Below are positions 8,279 through 16,049 of a stretch of 64,000 bases of DNA, one piece after another (positions within the stretch are counted from its first letter, which is position 1; every line of letters starts with the position of its first letter). The DNA is taken from assembly GCF_001613345.1 (NCBI RefSeq), contig NZ_BDCE01000005.1:1-64000 (forward strand). The letters are read 5' to 3'. The notes beneath the pieces are model-generated. The model did not search any database. It worked only from the letters and a program-made list of their open reading frames with translations, and was not told where the DNA came from. The stretch comes from Nocardia uniformis NBRC 13702 (GTDB lineage: Bacteria; Actinomycetota; Actinomycetes; Mycobacteriales; Mycobacteriaceae). A program made the position numbers and the translations under genes.

Positions 8279-8853
8279 ATGGGTGTCAGTCTGTCCAAGG
8301 GCGGCAACGTTTCACTGTCGAAGGCAGCCCCGAACCTGACCGCCGTAGCGGTGGGCCTGGGCTGGGATGTACGCACCACCACGGGGACCGATTTCGACCT
8401 GGACGCCAGCGCCATCGCGCTGAACCCGGACAAGAAGGTTGTCTCGGACGGGCATTTCGTCTTCTTCAACAACCTGAAGTCCCCCGAGGGCTCCATCGAG
8501 CACACCGGCGACAACCTCACCGGTGAGGGCGAAGGCGACGACGAGGTCATCAATATCGACCTCGCCAACACCCCGCCGACCATCGACTCCATTGTCTTCC
8601 CGGTCTCGATCTACGAGGCCGAGCCCGCAGCCAGAGCTTCGGCCAGGTCCGCAACGCCTACATCCGCGTCGTCGACCGCGCCAACGGCGCCGAGCTGGCT
8701 CGCTACGACCTCACCGAGGACGCCTCCACCGAAACCGCCATGGTCTTCGGTGAGCTGTACCGCAACGGCGCCGAGTGGAAGTTCCGCGCCGTCGGCCAGG
8801 GCTACGCCTCCGGTCTGGCCGGGATCGCCCGCGACTTCGGTGTGAGCGTCTAA
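8279..8853 (+). pseudogene. terD: terD, TerD-domain calcium-binding stress protein, interrupted by a 1-base frameshift
   Basis: The first 115 residues are a textbook TerD domain: MGVSLSKGGNVSLSK, VGLGWDVR, then DFDLDASAIALN with the Asp-rich calcium-binding pattern. After YEAE (codon 8621) the frame is wrong. From 8626 the next frame reads [15 protein letters not shown] and runs through [15 protein letters not shown] to [10 protein letters not shown] and a stop at 8851-8853. The expected text is GAG-GCC-CGC; here it is GAGCCCGC, one G short. With that G restored the protein is 191 residues, the normal TerD length. In the present sequence the first frame ends near 8845 with an out-of-frame tail. 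It could be a real loss or a sequencing error in a C-rich run. The gene is divergent from the metabolite operon and upstream of terC. The upstream gap holds a GTTGG-CTA-CCAAC palindrome at 8168-8180. Confidence 0.85.
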
Positions 8854-8873
8854 CCCCCATTCGCTCGACGTTG

Positions 8874-8899
8874 AAGGGGCTCGGGACACCGAGCCCCTT
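8874..8899 (+). terminator. Rho-independent-type hairpin after terD
   Basis: AAGGGGCTCGG (8874-8884) pairs perfectly with CCGAGCCCCTT (8889-8899) around the loop GACA. An 11-bp stem between terD and terC suggests partial or full termination. Confidence 0.7.
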
Positions 8900-8948
8900 C
8901 CGCGTATCATCCGCTCGCCCGTACCCCTCCTTTGAAAGGCCACAGCCG

Positions 8949-10055
8949 GTGCGAATATTCGGCCTCTCCATCATCGTCACGATCATTTCCCTGATCGTGG
9001 CGTTTGTGTACGGCGGACCGACCGCCCTGGCGCTGTGCGCCATTCTGGGCATCCTCGAGGTGTCGCTGTCCTTCGACAACGCGGTCATCAACGCCACTGT
9101 CCTACAGCGGATGAGCGAGTTCTGGCAAAAGATCTTCCTCACCATCGGCGTGGTCATCGCCGTCTTCGGTATGCGCCTGGTGTTCCCGCTGGCGATCGTC
9201 TGGATCACCGCGGGCCTGACCCCGGTGAAGGCATTCGACCTGGCGATGAACCCGCCCCCCGACGGCGCGCTCACCTTCGCCGACGATAGCCCCAGCTACG
9301 AGAAGCTGCTCACCGACGCGCATCCCTCGATCGCGGCATTCGGTGGCGCCTTCCTGCTGATGCTGTTCCTGAACTTCATTCTCGAGGAGCGGGAGATCAC
9401 CTGGCTCAGCTGGCTGGAGCGGCCGCTGGCCAAGCTCGGCAAGTTGGACATGCTGGCGGTGGTGCTTTCCCTGGTTGCCATCGTGCTCGCCGCAGAAATC
9501 GCCGCCGCCGACAAGGACCGCCCCACCGTGCTGTTCGCCGGAATCCTGGGCGTGGTGACCTACGTGGTGGTCGACGGGCTCGGATCCATGTTCCACACCG
9601 AGGAGATGATCGAGGAGGCCGAACACACCGGACCATCGGGGCTGGTCAAGGCCACCGGTAAGGCGGGCTTCTTCCTGTTCCTGTACCTGGAGGTTCTCGA
9701 CGCGTCGTTCTCCTTCGACGGTGTGATCGGCGCGTTCGCCATCACCTCCGACCCGATCATTATCGCGCTGGGTCTGGGCCTGATCGGTGCCATGTTCGTC
9801 CGCTCCATCACCGTGTACCTGGTCCGCAAGGGCACCCTGTCGGAGTACGTGTACCTGGAGCACGGCGCGCACTGGGCCATCGGCGCGCTGGCGATCATCC
9901 TGCTCGTCTCGATCGGCGTCCACGTCAACGAGCTCTTCACCGGTCTCATCGGTGTCGCGTTCATCGGCGCGGCCTTCATCACCAGCCTCATTCGCAATCG
10001 TCGCGAGGGCGAGGCCGAAACGGTGGATGCCAAGGAAGTAACACCGGTAGGCTGA
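8949..10055 (+). CDS. terC: TerC-family integral membrane protein
   Basis: 368-residue polytopic protein of the TerC/Alx family, implicated in metal export or in membrane-linked stress complexes with TerD proteins. The start is the GTG at 8949 (VRIFGLSIIVTIISLIVAFV), since the longer open frame upstream is not conserved-looking and would run through the terminator. At least seven hydrophobic helices are visible. The conserved acidic pairs inside helices are present twice: LEVSLSFDNAVIN near residue 40 and LEVLDASFSFDGVIGA near 255. These are the likely metal-binding residues. The C-terminal tail is short and charged. It lies between terD and a terA-like gene on the same strand, each followed by its own hairpin, so the three may be separately transcribed or read through. 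Confidence 0.93.
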   Translation: MRIFGLSIIVTIISLIVAFVYGGPTALALCAILGILEVSLSFDNAVINATVLQRMSEFWQKIFLTIGVVIAVFGMRLVFPLAIVWITAGLTPVKAFDLAMNPPPDGALTFADDSPSYEKLLTDAHPSIAAFGGAFLLMLFLNFILEEREITWLSWLERPLAKLGKLDMLAVVLSLVAIVLAAEIAAADKDRPTVLFAGILGVVTYVVVDGLGSMFHTEEMIEEAEHTGPSGLVKATGKAGFFLFLYLEVLDASFSFDGVIGAFAITSDPIIIALGLGLIGAMFVRSITVYLVRKGTLSEYVYLEHGAHWAIGALAIILLVSIGVHVNELFTGLIGVAFIGAAFITSLIRNRREGEAETVDAKEVTPVG

Positions 10056-10072
10056 TTTTGCCTATCAATCGA

Positions 10073-10117
10073 CTTCCCGCACCCGCCAACGCGATTCACG
10101 GCGGCGGGTGCGGGAAG
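10073..10117 (+). terminator. Strong hairpin after terC
   Basis: CTTCCCGCACCCGCC (10073-10087) pairs perfectly over 15 bp with GGCGGGTGCGGGAAG (10103-10117) around a 15-base loop. It lies 18 bases after the terC stop. Confidence 0.75.
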
Positions 10118-10149
10118 ATCACGAAAGTCCCTGAGGGGGGATGAGATCC

Positions 10150-10773
10150 ATGGTCGGCAATCAGAATCCCGGCATGAATCTGCCGAAGGTAACGCTGTCC
10201 AAGGCCACGCCATCGGTGAATCTCACCAAACCCGGTGACAGCCAGGGCGCCATGCGAGTGAACCTGAACTGGTCGCAGGGCAAGAAGCGGGGGCTCTTCA
10301 AACGTTCCAGCGCAGTCGATCTCGATCTCGGCTGCCTCTACGAACTCGCCGACGGCACCAAGGGCGTCGTGCAGGCCATCGGCAATAACTTCGGGGCGTT
10401 GAATGCCGTGCCCTACATTCAGCTCGACAGCGACGACCGCACCGGGGAGGCCTCGGGCGGCGAGAATATGCACATCAATCTGGCTCGGCCGGATACCTTC
10501 CGCCGCATTCTGATCTTCGCTTTCATCTACGAGGGCGTACCCAACTGGGCCGCCGCCGACGGTGTGGTGACGCTCTACCCGACCGATGGACGGCAGATCG
10601 AAGTACCCCTGGACTCCCCGGTGAGCGGGGCCCGCTCCTGCGCCATCGCCCTGCTGCAGAACAGCGGTGGCGGGCTGACCGTGCACCGAGAAGTCAACTA
10701 CATCAACGGGAATCAGAGCGCCATCGACCGCGCCTACGGGTGGGGTATGGACTGGCAGCCCGGTTCCAAGTAG
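10150..10773 (+). CDS. TerA-like TerD-domain protein
   Basis: 207-residue stress protein matching the C-terminal domain of TerA. The order RSSAVDLDLGCLYELADG, KGVVQAIGNNFG, PYIQLDSDDRTG, GENMHINL, FAFIYEGVPNWAAADGVVTL and AYGWGMDWQPGSK is the usual TerA signature. DLDLG and LDSDDRTG carry the Asp side chains expected to bind calcium. The long N-terminal part of enterobacterial TerA is absent. Two ATGs compete: 10141 follows directly on a G-run, while 10150 has GAGGGGGG at a better distance and is used here. TerD-fold proteins are cytoplasmic and thought to assemble with TerC at the membrane. Confidence 0.9.
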   Translation: MVGNQNPGMNLPKVTLSKATPSVNLTKPGDSQGAMRVNLNWSQGKKRGLFKRSSAVDLDLGCLYELADGTKGVVQAIGNNFGALNAVPYIQLDSDDRTGEASGGENMHINLARPDTFRRILIFAFIYEGVPNWAAADGVVTLYPTDGRQIEVPLDSPVSGARSCAIALLQNSGGGLTVHREVNYINGNQSAIDRAYGWGMDWQPGSK

Positions 10774-10822
10774 TCACCACGCCCGCGCGGATCACATCGC
10801 GGTACACGAAGGGCCATTCCGG

Positions 10823-10843
10823 ACACTTGAGAAAGTAAAGTGT
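10823..10843. promoter_or_regulatory. Candidate HxlR autoregulatory operator
   Basis: ACACTT (10823-10828) and AAGTGT (10838-10843) form an inverted repeat that ends just before the HxlR start codon. A nested dyad ACTT-GAGA-AAGT lies at 10825-10836. The location over the start region fits an autorepressor; the link is inference. Confidence 0.4.
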
Positions 10844-10848
10844 GTGGA

Positions 10849-11487
10849 ATGGTTCGGAGCTATGGCCAGTACTGCGGTCTCGCCCGGTCGCTCGATGTCG
10901 TGGGTGACCGGTGGAATCTGCTCATCGTTCGCGAGCTCCTCACGGCTCCACGCCGCTACCGCGAACTGCTCGACGGAATCCCGGGCGTGGCCACCAATCT
11001 GCTCGCCGACCGGCTGCGCGATCTCGAGAACGCCGGGGTGGTCGAGCGGCGGCTGGCCGGAGATGGCAATGCCATCGTGTATGCCCTCACGCCATGGGGG
11101 ACCGAGTTACGGGAACCGATCGAGGGCCTCGTCCGCTGGTCCACACCACTCATGGTGCGCGGACCCGGCGACGACCATTTCCGACCCGAATGGCTCCTGG
11201 TCGCCCTACCCGCCCTCCTCTCCCGCAGGACACCGACGGGCCGCTCGGCAACAATCGGGATCGCCGTCGACGGCGTACTGGCCCAGGTGCGGGCGACATC
11301 CTCCGGCATCGAGGTGAACCCACACGACGGTCGAGAGCTCGAAGCCGTGCTGCGCGCTGACGCCGGCATCGTTCTCGGGTTGGCGGCGGGCGTGCTCGCT
11401 CTCGACGACATGCTCGGGGTCGTCGACATCGACGGCGATCAGGCCGCGGTTCGAACCGTGTTCGGCGAGCCGGTGCCGCCCGCCTGA
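10849..11487 (+). CDS. HxlR-family winged-helix transcriptional regulator with C-terminal SCP2-like domain
   Basis: 212-residue regulator. Residues about 5-95 are an HxlR domain: YGQYCGLARSLDVVGDRWNL, LIVRELLTAPRRYRELL, then VATNLLADRLRDLENAGVVE as the recognition helix and wing. The Cys in YGQYCG sits where HxlR proteins often carry a redox- or electrophile-sensing cysteine. The C-terminal 110 residues are an SCP2/sterol-carrier-like ligand domain, a common pairing in actinobacteria. It lies upstream of the Rid-protein and ene-reductase genes, which have a separate strong promoter with a paired palindromic operator. The likely role is control of that pair in response to an electrophile, by analogy with other HxlR/ene-reductase pairs. 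Confidence 0.88.
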   Translation: MVRSYGQYCGLARSLDVVGDRWNLLIVRELLTAPRRYRELLDGIPGVATNLLADRLRDLENAGVVERRLAGDGNAIVYALTPWGTELREPIEGLVRWSTPLMVRGPGDDHFRPEWLLVALPALLSRRTPTGRSATIGIAVDGVLAQVRATSSGIEVNPHDGRELEAVLRADAGIVLGLAAGVLALDDMLGVVDIDGDQAAVRTVFGEPVPPA

Positions 11488-11578
11488 ACCGCAACGTCTC
11501 GCAGCCCTCTCTCGGCACTGCGACTTGCGGCTTTTGCGTTGTCTCACAACAGCTTCACTGCTCACCCGACTGCCCGTG

Positions 11579-11637
11579 TTGACAGGGACTGAATGCAGTG
11601 TCATTATTTGCATGTACATTCAATGCATGTACATGCA
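11579..11637 (+). promoter_or_regulatory. Sigma-A-type promoter with paired palindromic operator upstream of the Rid gene
   Basis: A consensus -35 box TTGACA (11579-11584) and a -10-like CATTAT (11602-11607) are separated by exactly 17 bases. Directly downstream, over the expected transcription start, lie TTGCATGTACATTCAA (11608-11623, near-palindrome) and TGCATGTACATGCA (11624-11637, perfect palindrome). Their GTAC centres are 15 bp apart. This is the arrangement of a repressor that blocks initiation. Confidence 0.75.
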
Positions 11638-11658
11638 CAGTCTTGAAGGAGATAAGCC

Positions 11659-12054
11659 ATGACCGCACAGCGCATCGAGAAGATCGCCACCACGCCCGAC
11701 TGGTACGAGCCGTACAAGATCTCGCAGGCGATCAAGGCGAACGGTTTCCTCTATGTCTCCGGGCAGGCCGGGATCGACGAACGGGGGCGCACCGTCTCCG
11801 ACGACTTTCTGACGCAGGGACGGCAGGCGTTCGCCAATATCGCGCGGGTGCTGGCCGAGGCCGGAACCGACCTGCGTGACGTAGTGAAGGTCGGCATCTT
11901 CGTCACCGATATGGCCGCCAACCTCGACAGGGTCATCGCGCTCCGCGCGGAGTTCCTCAGCGAGCCCTACCCCGCCGACACTCTGCTCGAGGTGTCCGCC
12001 CTTGCCCAGCCCGACTGGCAGATCGAAGTAGAAGTCATCGCCCTCGCCCGCTGA
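11659..12054 (+). CDS. RidA/YjgF/YER057c family protein, deaminase arginine not conserved
   Basis: 131-residue Rid-family protein with the usual trimer-forming fold. FLYVSGQAGIDERG near residue 31, GQAGI, FANIARVLAEAGTDLRDVV and VGIFVTDMA are family hallmarks. In classical RidA the region near residue 105 reads P-A-R, and that Arg is needed for imine hydrolysis; here it reads YPADTLLEVSAL, with Asp in that place. The protein therefore probably belongs to a non-RidA branch with another activity or binding role. The ribosome site AAGGAG is well placed before the ATG. It is followed after 30 bp by an Old Yellow Enzyme gene, and both lie behind one promoter. Confidence 0.9.
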   Translation: MTAQRIEKIATTPDWYEPYKISQAIKANGFLYVSGQAGIDERGRTVSDDFLTQGRQAFANIARVLAEAGTDLRDVVKVGIFVTDMAANLDRVIALRAEFLSEPYPADTLLEVSALAQPDWQIEVEVIALAR

Positions 12055-12084
12055 CCCCGATCCGCCTCCGTGAAAGGAAACCCC

Positions 12085-13173
12085 ATGTCCGACAGCCCTT
12101 TGCTGCGTCCCTACCGGCGCGGCGCGCTCGACCTGCCGAACCGCATCGCCATGGCCCCGATGACCAGGGGCCGCGCGGACGACACCACCGGCGTCCCGAA
12201 CCCGCTGACCAAGGACTACTACGCACAACGCGCGAGCGCCGGATTGATCGTCACCGAGGGCATCTACGCCAACATCCTCGGCAAGGGCGGCCCCGGTATC
12301 CCCGGCCTCGTCGATGAAGCGCAGGTCGCGGGCTGGCGCGAGGTGACCGATGCGGTACACGCGGCGGGCGGGCGCATCTTCGCCCAGCTGTGGCATGTCG
12401 GCCGGATGACCCACCCGCTGATTCTGCCGGGCGGTGCGACTCCCCTGGCCCCCTCGCCGGTTCGGATCACCGGCTCGAAGATCTACACCAGCCAGGGGTT
12501 GGTGGACCATGTCACGCCGCGAGCGATGACCACCGCCGAAGTCGACGCCACGGTCGAGGATTTCGTCGCCGAGGCGCGCAACGCCATCGCGGCCGGATTC
12601 GACGGGGTCGAGGTACACGGCGCGAACGGCTACCTGATCCAGCAGTTCCTGGCGGAGAACACCAACCAGCGCACCGACCGCTACGGCGGCTCGCGCAACG
12701 GCCGCCTCCGGCTGGCCGTCGATATCGTGACGGCCGTCGCCGCCGAGGTCGGTGCCGAACGAGTCGGCCTGCGCATCTCACCGGACAATCCGGAAAACGA
12801 GATCGCGGAACAGGATCCGCGGGACACCTACCGCACCCTCCTGAACACCCTCGACCCACTCGGCCTGGCCTACCTCCACGTCATCGAGCGCGGCGCATAC
12901 GCCGCCCTCGCCGACCTGCGCCCCCGCTGGTCGAGCACCCTCATCGCGAACTTCAACGGCCCCACCCCGACAACCCGGGACGCGGGCGAAAAGGTACTGG
13001 AAAACGGACTGGCCGACGTCTTCTCATTCGGACGGCTGTTCATCGCCAACCCCGACCTGCCCGCCCGCTTCGCCTCCGGAGACCCGATCAACCAGTACGC
13101 GCGCGACCTGGTTTACGGCGGCGGCGCCGAGGGTTACACCGACTATCCCGTGCTGCAGGCCGAACGGGTATGA
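12085..13173 (+). CDS. Old Yellow Enzyme family alkene reductase (NemA-like)
   Basis: 362-residue FMN-dependent ene-reductase. Signatures are LPNRIAMAPMTRGRAD (FMN site, residues about 20-35), QLWHVGRMTHP, GFDGVEVHGANGYLIQQFL with the His/Asn substrate-binding pair, ENTNQRTDRYGGS, and GLADVFSFGRLFIANPDLP for the FMN phosphate. It reduces activated C=C bonds of electrophilic enones, nitro compounds or maleimides with NAD(P)H. The ATG at 12085 has AAAGGAAA upstream; the in-frame GTG at 12070 is less likely. It forms an operon with the Rid gene, under the promoter and operator at 11579-11637. The HxlR gene upstream is the likely regulator. Confidence 0.93.
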   Translation: MSDSPLLRPYRRGALDLPNRIAMAPMTRGRADDTTGVPNPLTKDYYAQRASAGLIVTEGIYANILGKGGPGIPGLVDEAQVAGWREVTDAVHAAGGRIFAQLWHVGRMTHPLILPGGATPLAPSPVRITGSKIYTSQGLVDHVTPRAMTTAEVDATVEDFVAEARNAIAAGFDGVEVHGANGYLIQQFLAENTNQRTDRYGGSRNGRLRLAVDIVTAVAAEVGAERVGLRISPDNPENEIAEQDPRDTYRTLLNTLDPLGLAYLHVIERGAYAALADLRPRWSSTLIANFNGPTPTTRDAGEKVLENGLADVFSFGRLFIANPDLPARFASGDPINQYARDLVYGGGAEGYTDYPVLQAERV

Positions 13174-13187
13174 GTCACAGTCGAATA

Positions 13188-13222
13188 CCGGAAGGGCGGC
13201 ACCAAATGCGCCGCCCCTTCCG
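13188..13222. terminator. Hairpin between convergent ene-reductase and intein-like genes
   Basis: CGGAA-GGGCGGC and GCCGCCC-CTTCCG form a stem with one bulged C around the loop ACCAAATGC. It lies in the 77-bp convergent gap and could act on both strands. Confidence 0.6.
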
Positions 13223-13250
13223 CGATTTGCCGCACGACCCCGGCCACTAA

Positions 13251-14576
13251 TCACAGTCCTCCGCTCGGACCGGTGCCGACCAATACGCCGTGGGCGAGGA
13301 AGTTGTGGGTGCCGGGCACGGTGGCGCCGTAGACCTCTTGCTCTCCGAGACACGTGACCTCAGCAATGCAATCCCAGAAGAGGTCGCTTCTCGCGAACGT
13401 CGAGAGGAGGGGATCGTCGAGGATTTCAGCGACGCGAGCCAAACGCGAGCGGCTGGGTGCGTACTTCCACATCGTAGAACCGCAGAACTTGGTTCCCATG
13501 GCGGCCTGGAATTCACGATGGCGGATCTCTTTGGTTGCGAGCAGATTACGCACCCTGCTCCAGATCTCCTTCGGAACAGTGTCCACATTGGTGTTGGGGA
13601 TCAGCTCTGCCAGTTCGACGAGCGCGCCTTCAGCGGCAACTCCGCGGGCTCCATGAGCGCCAATATCTTCCAGGAAGCTCCGCTGATTGATCATGCCGTC
13701 GACAGTAAGATGCCAGCAATCGCGGTAGCCGGGCTTGGTGACGCGTTTTATGCGTCCGTGAACCTCGAGGCGAAGCAGCAGACGTGCGACATCGTGAATC
13801 AGCCGAAGACTAGTCGATCCGTAATAGATTCGGGCTTGGCGCGCCCGCGCGTCCCATCGAACCGAGCCGTCGGTGGCCCACAGATGCCGGAGAAAAAGCG
13901 CGACCTGATCGGTGGGCAGTGTGAAAACAGGTTCCGGAACGAACTTCTCGTAGCTGCGCAAACCGAAGAGGCCGAGCTCATCGAGCCATGCCGCAATCGG
14001 ATTACGTCTGCCATGAGTGAGCCGAAAGGGCGCGGGCAAACGGAGCGTGATGACCCGAGCCGCCGGGTACTCGTCCCGAACGGCGGTAATACCGAAGTGT
14101 CTCGCTGCCGCTGCTACCGCTGCGAGATTCTCTTCGTCGATACTCGCATAGCGGATCGGTTGGCGCTTCACGCAGGAACCGTCACCGATCATGTGAGCCA
14201 GCAGAATCACCTCGGCGTCAGGCATTTCCACCGCAATGGCGGGCGCAGGAGTCCACCGCGGAATGGCCACGCGGGCACCGACCGCCAACTGTGCGACCTG
14301 AGTCCATCCATCTACAGTCAGGAGATTGAGGTCTGCCGACGCCTCGATGACACAACCGGAGGCAAGCTGCACTCGCAGGACCCCCTGCCGGCCGTCCGCG
14401 CAGACGTGCACCATCTGGCGAGCGACCATACGCATGTGCTGGTCCGCCGACCACACGGCGGGTTGCTCACCGCTGCGCAGTATCGAACCCAGCGAAACCT
14501 CAGCTCCATTGTCTGCCCGTAGAATTCGTGCCGATTCGGGCAAATGGCCGATTTGGAGAAAACGCGACGTATCCAC
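13251..14576 (-). CDS. Free-standing, splicing-defective intein-like protein with LAGLIDADG endonuclease
   Basis: 441-residue protein with intein architecture but no flanking exteins. The N-terminal splicing block (SARILRADNGAEVSLGSILR) follows MDTSRFLQIGHLPE, and the nucleophilic Cys/Ser expected at position 1 is missing. Block B reads EASADLNLLTVDGW, so the usual T-x-x-H is lost. Two endonuclease motifs remain: LLAHMIGDGSC near residue 125 and FLRHLWATDGSV near 225, each with the catalytic-type Asp. The C-terminus has block F (EVYGATVPGTHNFLAHGVLV) but then GTGPSGGL instead of His-Asn plus Ser/Thr/Cys. It therefore should not self-splice but may still cut DNA. It lies 84 bp downstream of dnaB on the same strand, and DnaB is a common intein host. 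GC content here is lower than in the surrounding genes. Confidence 0.85.
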   Translation of the reverse strand: MDTSRFLQIGHLPESARILRADNGAEVSLGSILRSGEQPAVWSADQHMRMVARQMVHVCADGRQGVLRVQLASGCVIEASADLNLLTVDGWTQVAQLAVGARVAIPRWTPAPAIAVEMPDAEVILLAHMIGDGSCVKRQPIRYASIDEENLAAVAAAARHFGITAVRDEYPAARVITLRLPAPFRLTHGRRNPIAAWLDELGLFGLRSYEKFVPEPVFTLPTDQVALFLRHLWATDGSVRWDARARQARIYYGSTSLRLIHDVARLLLRLEVHGRIKRVTKPGYRDCWHLTVDGMINQRSFLEDIGAHGARGVAAEGALVELAELIPNTNVDTVPKEIWSRVRNLLATKEIRHREFQAAMGTKFCGSTMWKYAPSRSRLARVAEILDDPLLSTFARSDLFWDCIAEVTCLGEQEVYGATVPGTHNFLAHGVLVGTGPSGGL

Positions 14577-14660
14577 TCAAATCCCCCTGTCTGCGACTGC
14601 AATCGAAGCAATTATTGCGCAAAAGACGGGGGATTGAGCTAGAATCGAACGTAGATTCGA

Positions 14661-16049
14661 TCAGCCTCGAGCCATATCCACAAAGCGACTGAGGTGCAGC
14701 TGATGTGCCACCGTAATGGTGGCAGTCGGACCATTACGATGTTTACCAACAATAAGGTCCGCTTCACCGCCGCGAGGGTCATCTCTTTCGAATGCATCAG
14801 GCCGATGGAGCAGGATGACCATGTCAGCATCTTGTTCAAGACTTCCCGACTCGCGCAAATCAGACACCATTGGCCGCTTATCCGTTCGCTGTTCCGGACC
14901 ACGGTTCAACTGCGAAATAGCGATTACCGGAACCTCTAATTCCTTGGCCATCAACTTGAGGCTTCGAGAGAATTCCGAGACTTCCTGCTGACGTGATTCG
15001 ACCTTCTTACCGGAGGTCATCAGCTGCAGGTAGTCGACCACGATCAGGCGTAGGTCGTGGCGCTGCTTGAGCCGCCTAGCCTTGGCGCGAATTTCCATCA
15101 TGGTGAGGTTCGGCGAATCGTCCACGAACAGAGGCGCTTCGCTGATTTCGCTCATACGCCGGGCCAGCTTGGTCCAGTCGTCGTCACTCATCCGGCCCGC
15201 GCGCATATCGCCTAGTTTGATCTTCGCTTCAGCGGATAGGAGACGCATGACGATTTCGGTGCGGCTCATTTCCAGGGAGAAAATAACGCTCGCCAAACCG
15301 TGCTTGATCGAGCAACTCCGCATAAAATCCATTCCGAGGGTCGATTTACCGACACCCGGCCTCGCCGCAACGATAACCATTTGGCCAGGATGTAGGCCAT
15401 TCGTCAATTCGTCGAGTTCGGTGAATCCCGTTGGTACGCCCAGGGAAATTCCGCCACGGCTGGCGATGGAGTCGATTTCGTCCATCGTGGGCTGGAGGAG
15501 GTCCTCGAGGGGGAGGAAGTCTTCGCTGGCTCGGCGTTCGGTGACGTCGTAGAGCTCGGCCTGGGCTCGGTCTACCACCTCGGCTACGTCTTGGCCGTCG
15601 GCGCCGGCGTAGCCGTACTGGACGATGCGGGTGCCCGCTTCGACCAGGCGGCGGAGGATGGCCTTCTCGGCGACGATTTCGGCGTAGTAGCCGGCGTTGG
15701 CGGCGGTGGGGACCGTCTGGGTGAGCGTCACCAGGTACGGGGGGCCGCCGATGCGCTTGAGTTCGCCGCGGCGGTCGAGGGTGGCGGAAACCGTGACGGG
15801 GTCGGCGGGTTCGCCGCGGCCGTAGAGGTCGAGGATCGCTTCGTAGACGGCTTCGTGGGCGGGGCGGTAGAAGTCGCCGGGGCGGATGACCTCGATGACG
15901 TCCGCGATGGCGTCCTTGGACAGCAGCATGCCGCCCAGGACCGATTGCTCGGCGGCCATATCGTGGGGAGGTTGGCGGCCGAAATCCTCGCCGGGGGGTT
16001 CGTAGGAGGAGCCGCCCTCGTCGTGGCCGCGATCGTCGACGACTGCCAT
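14661..16049 (-). CDS. dnaB: Replicative DNA helicase DnaB (intein-free)
   Basis: 462-residue hexameric replicative helicase. The N-terminal domain starts PPHDMAAEQSVLGGMLLSKD. The RecA-like core has Walker A ARPGVGKSTLGMDF (near residue 235), SLEMSRTEIVMRLLSAEA, Walker B LRLIVVDYLQLM, ISQLNRGPEQRTDKRPM and DLRESGSLEQDADMVILLHR. Both commonly used intein sites, GKS-T and ESG-S, are uninterrupted. An intein relic instead lies just downstream. Composition changes inside the gene: 60-base samples at 14701, 14821, 14941 and 15301 are 48-53 percent GC, while samples at 15481 and 15721 are 68-73 percent. The 3' half, including both intein sites, may be a replaced segment. It is separated from rplI by a terminator and about 570 bp. 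Confidence 0.97.
   Translation of the reverse strand: MAVVDDRGHDEGGSSYEPPGEDFGRQPPHDMAAEQSVLGGMLLSKDAIADVIEVIRPGDFYRPAHEAVYEAILDLYGRGEPADPVTVSATLDRRGELKRIGGPPYLVTLTQTVPTAANAGYYAEIVAEKAILRRLVEAGTRIVQYGYAGADGQDVAEVVDRAQAELYDVTERRASEDFLPLEDLLQPTMDEIDSIASRGGISLGVPTGFTELDELTNGLHPGQMVIVAARPGVGKSTLGMDFMRSCSIKHGLASVIFSLEMSRTEIVMRLLSAEAKIKLGDMRAGRMSDDDWTKLARRMSEISEAPLFVDDSPNLTMMEIRAKARRLKQRHDLRLIVVDYLQLMTSGKKVESRQQEVSEFSRSLKLMAKELEVPVIAISQLNRGPEQRTDKRPMVSDLRESGSLEQDADMVILLHRPDAFERDDPRGGEADLIVGKHRNGPTATITVAHQLHLSRFVDMARG

Noticed and set aside
8775-8948. Longer TerC start at 8775
   Set aside because: It would read through the 3' end of terD in another frame and through a terminator hairpin. The GTG at 8949 gives the normal family start.
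11620-12618. 332-codon minus-strand frame across the Rid and ene-reductase genes
   Set aside because: It crosses two well-supported genes and their promoter and has no recognisable domain.
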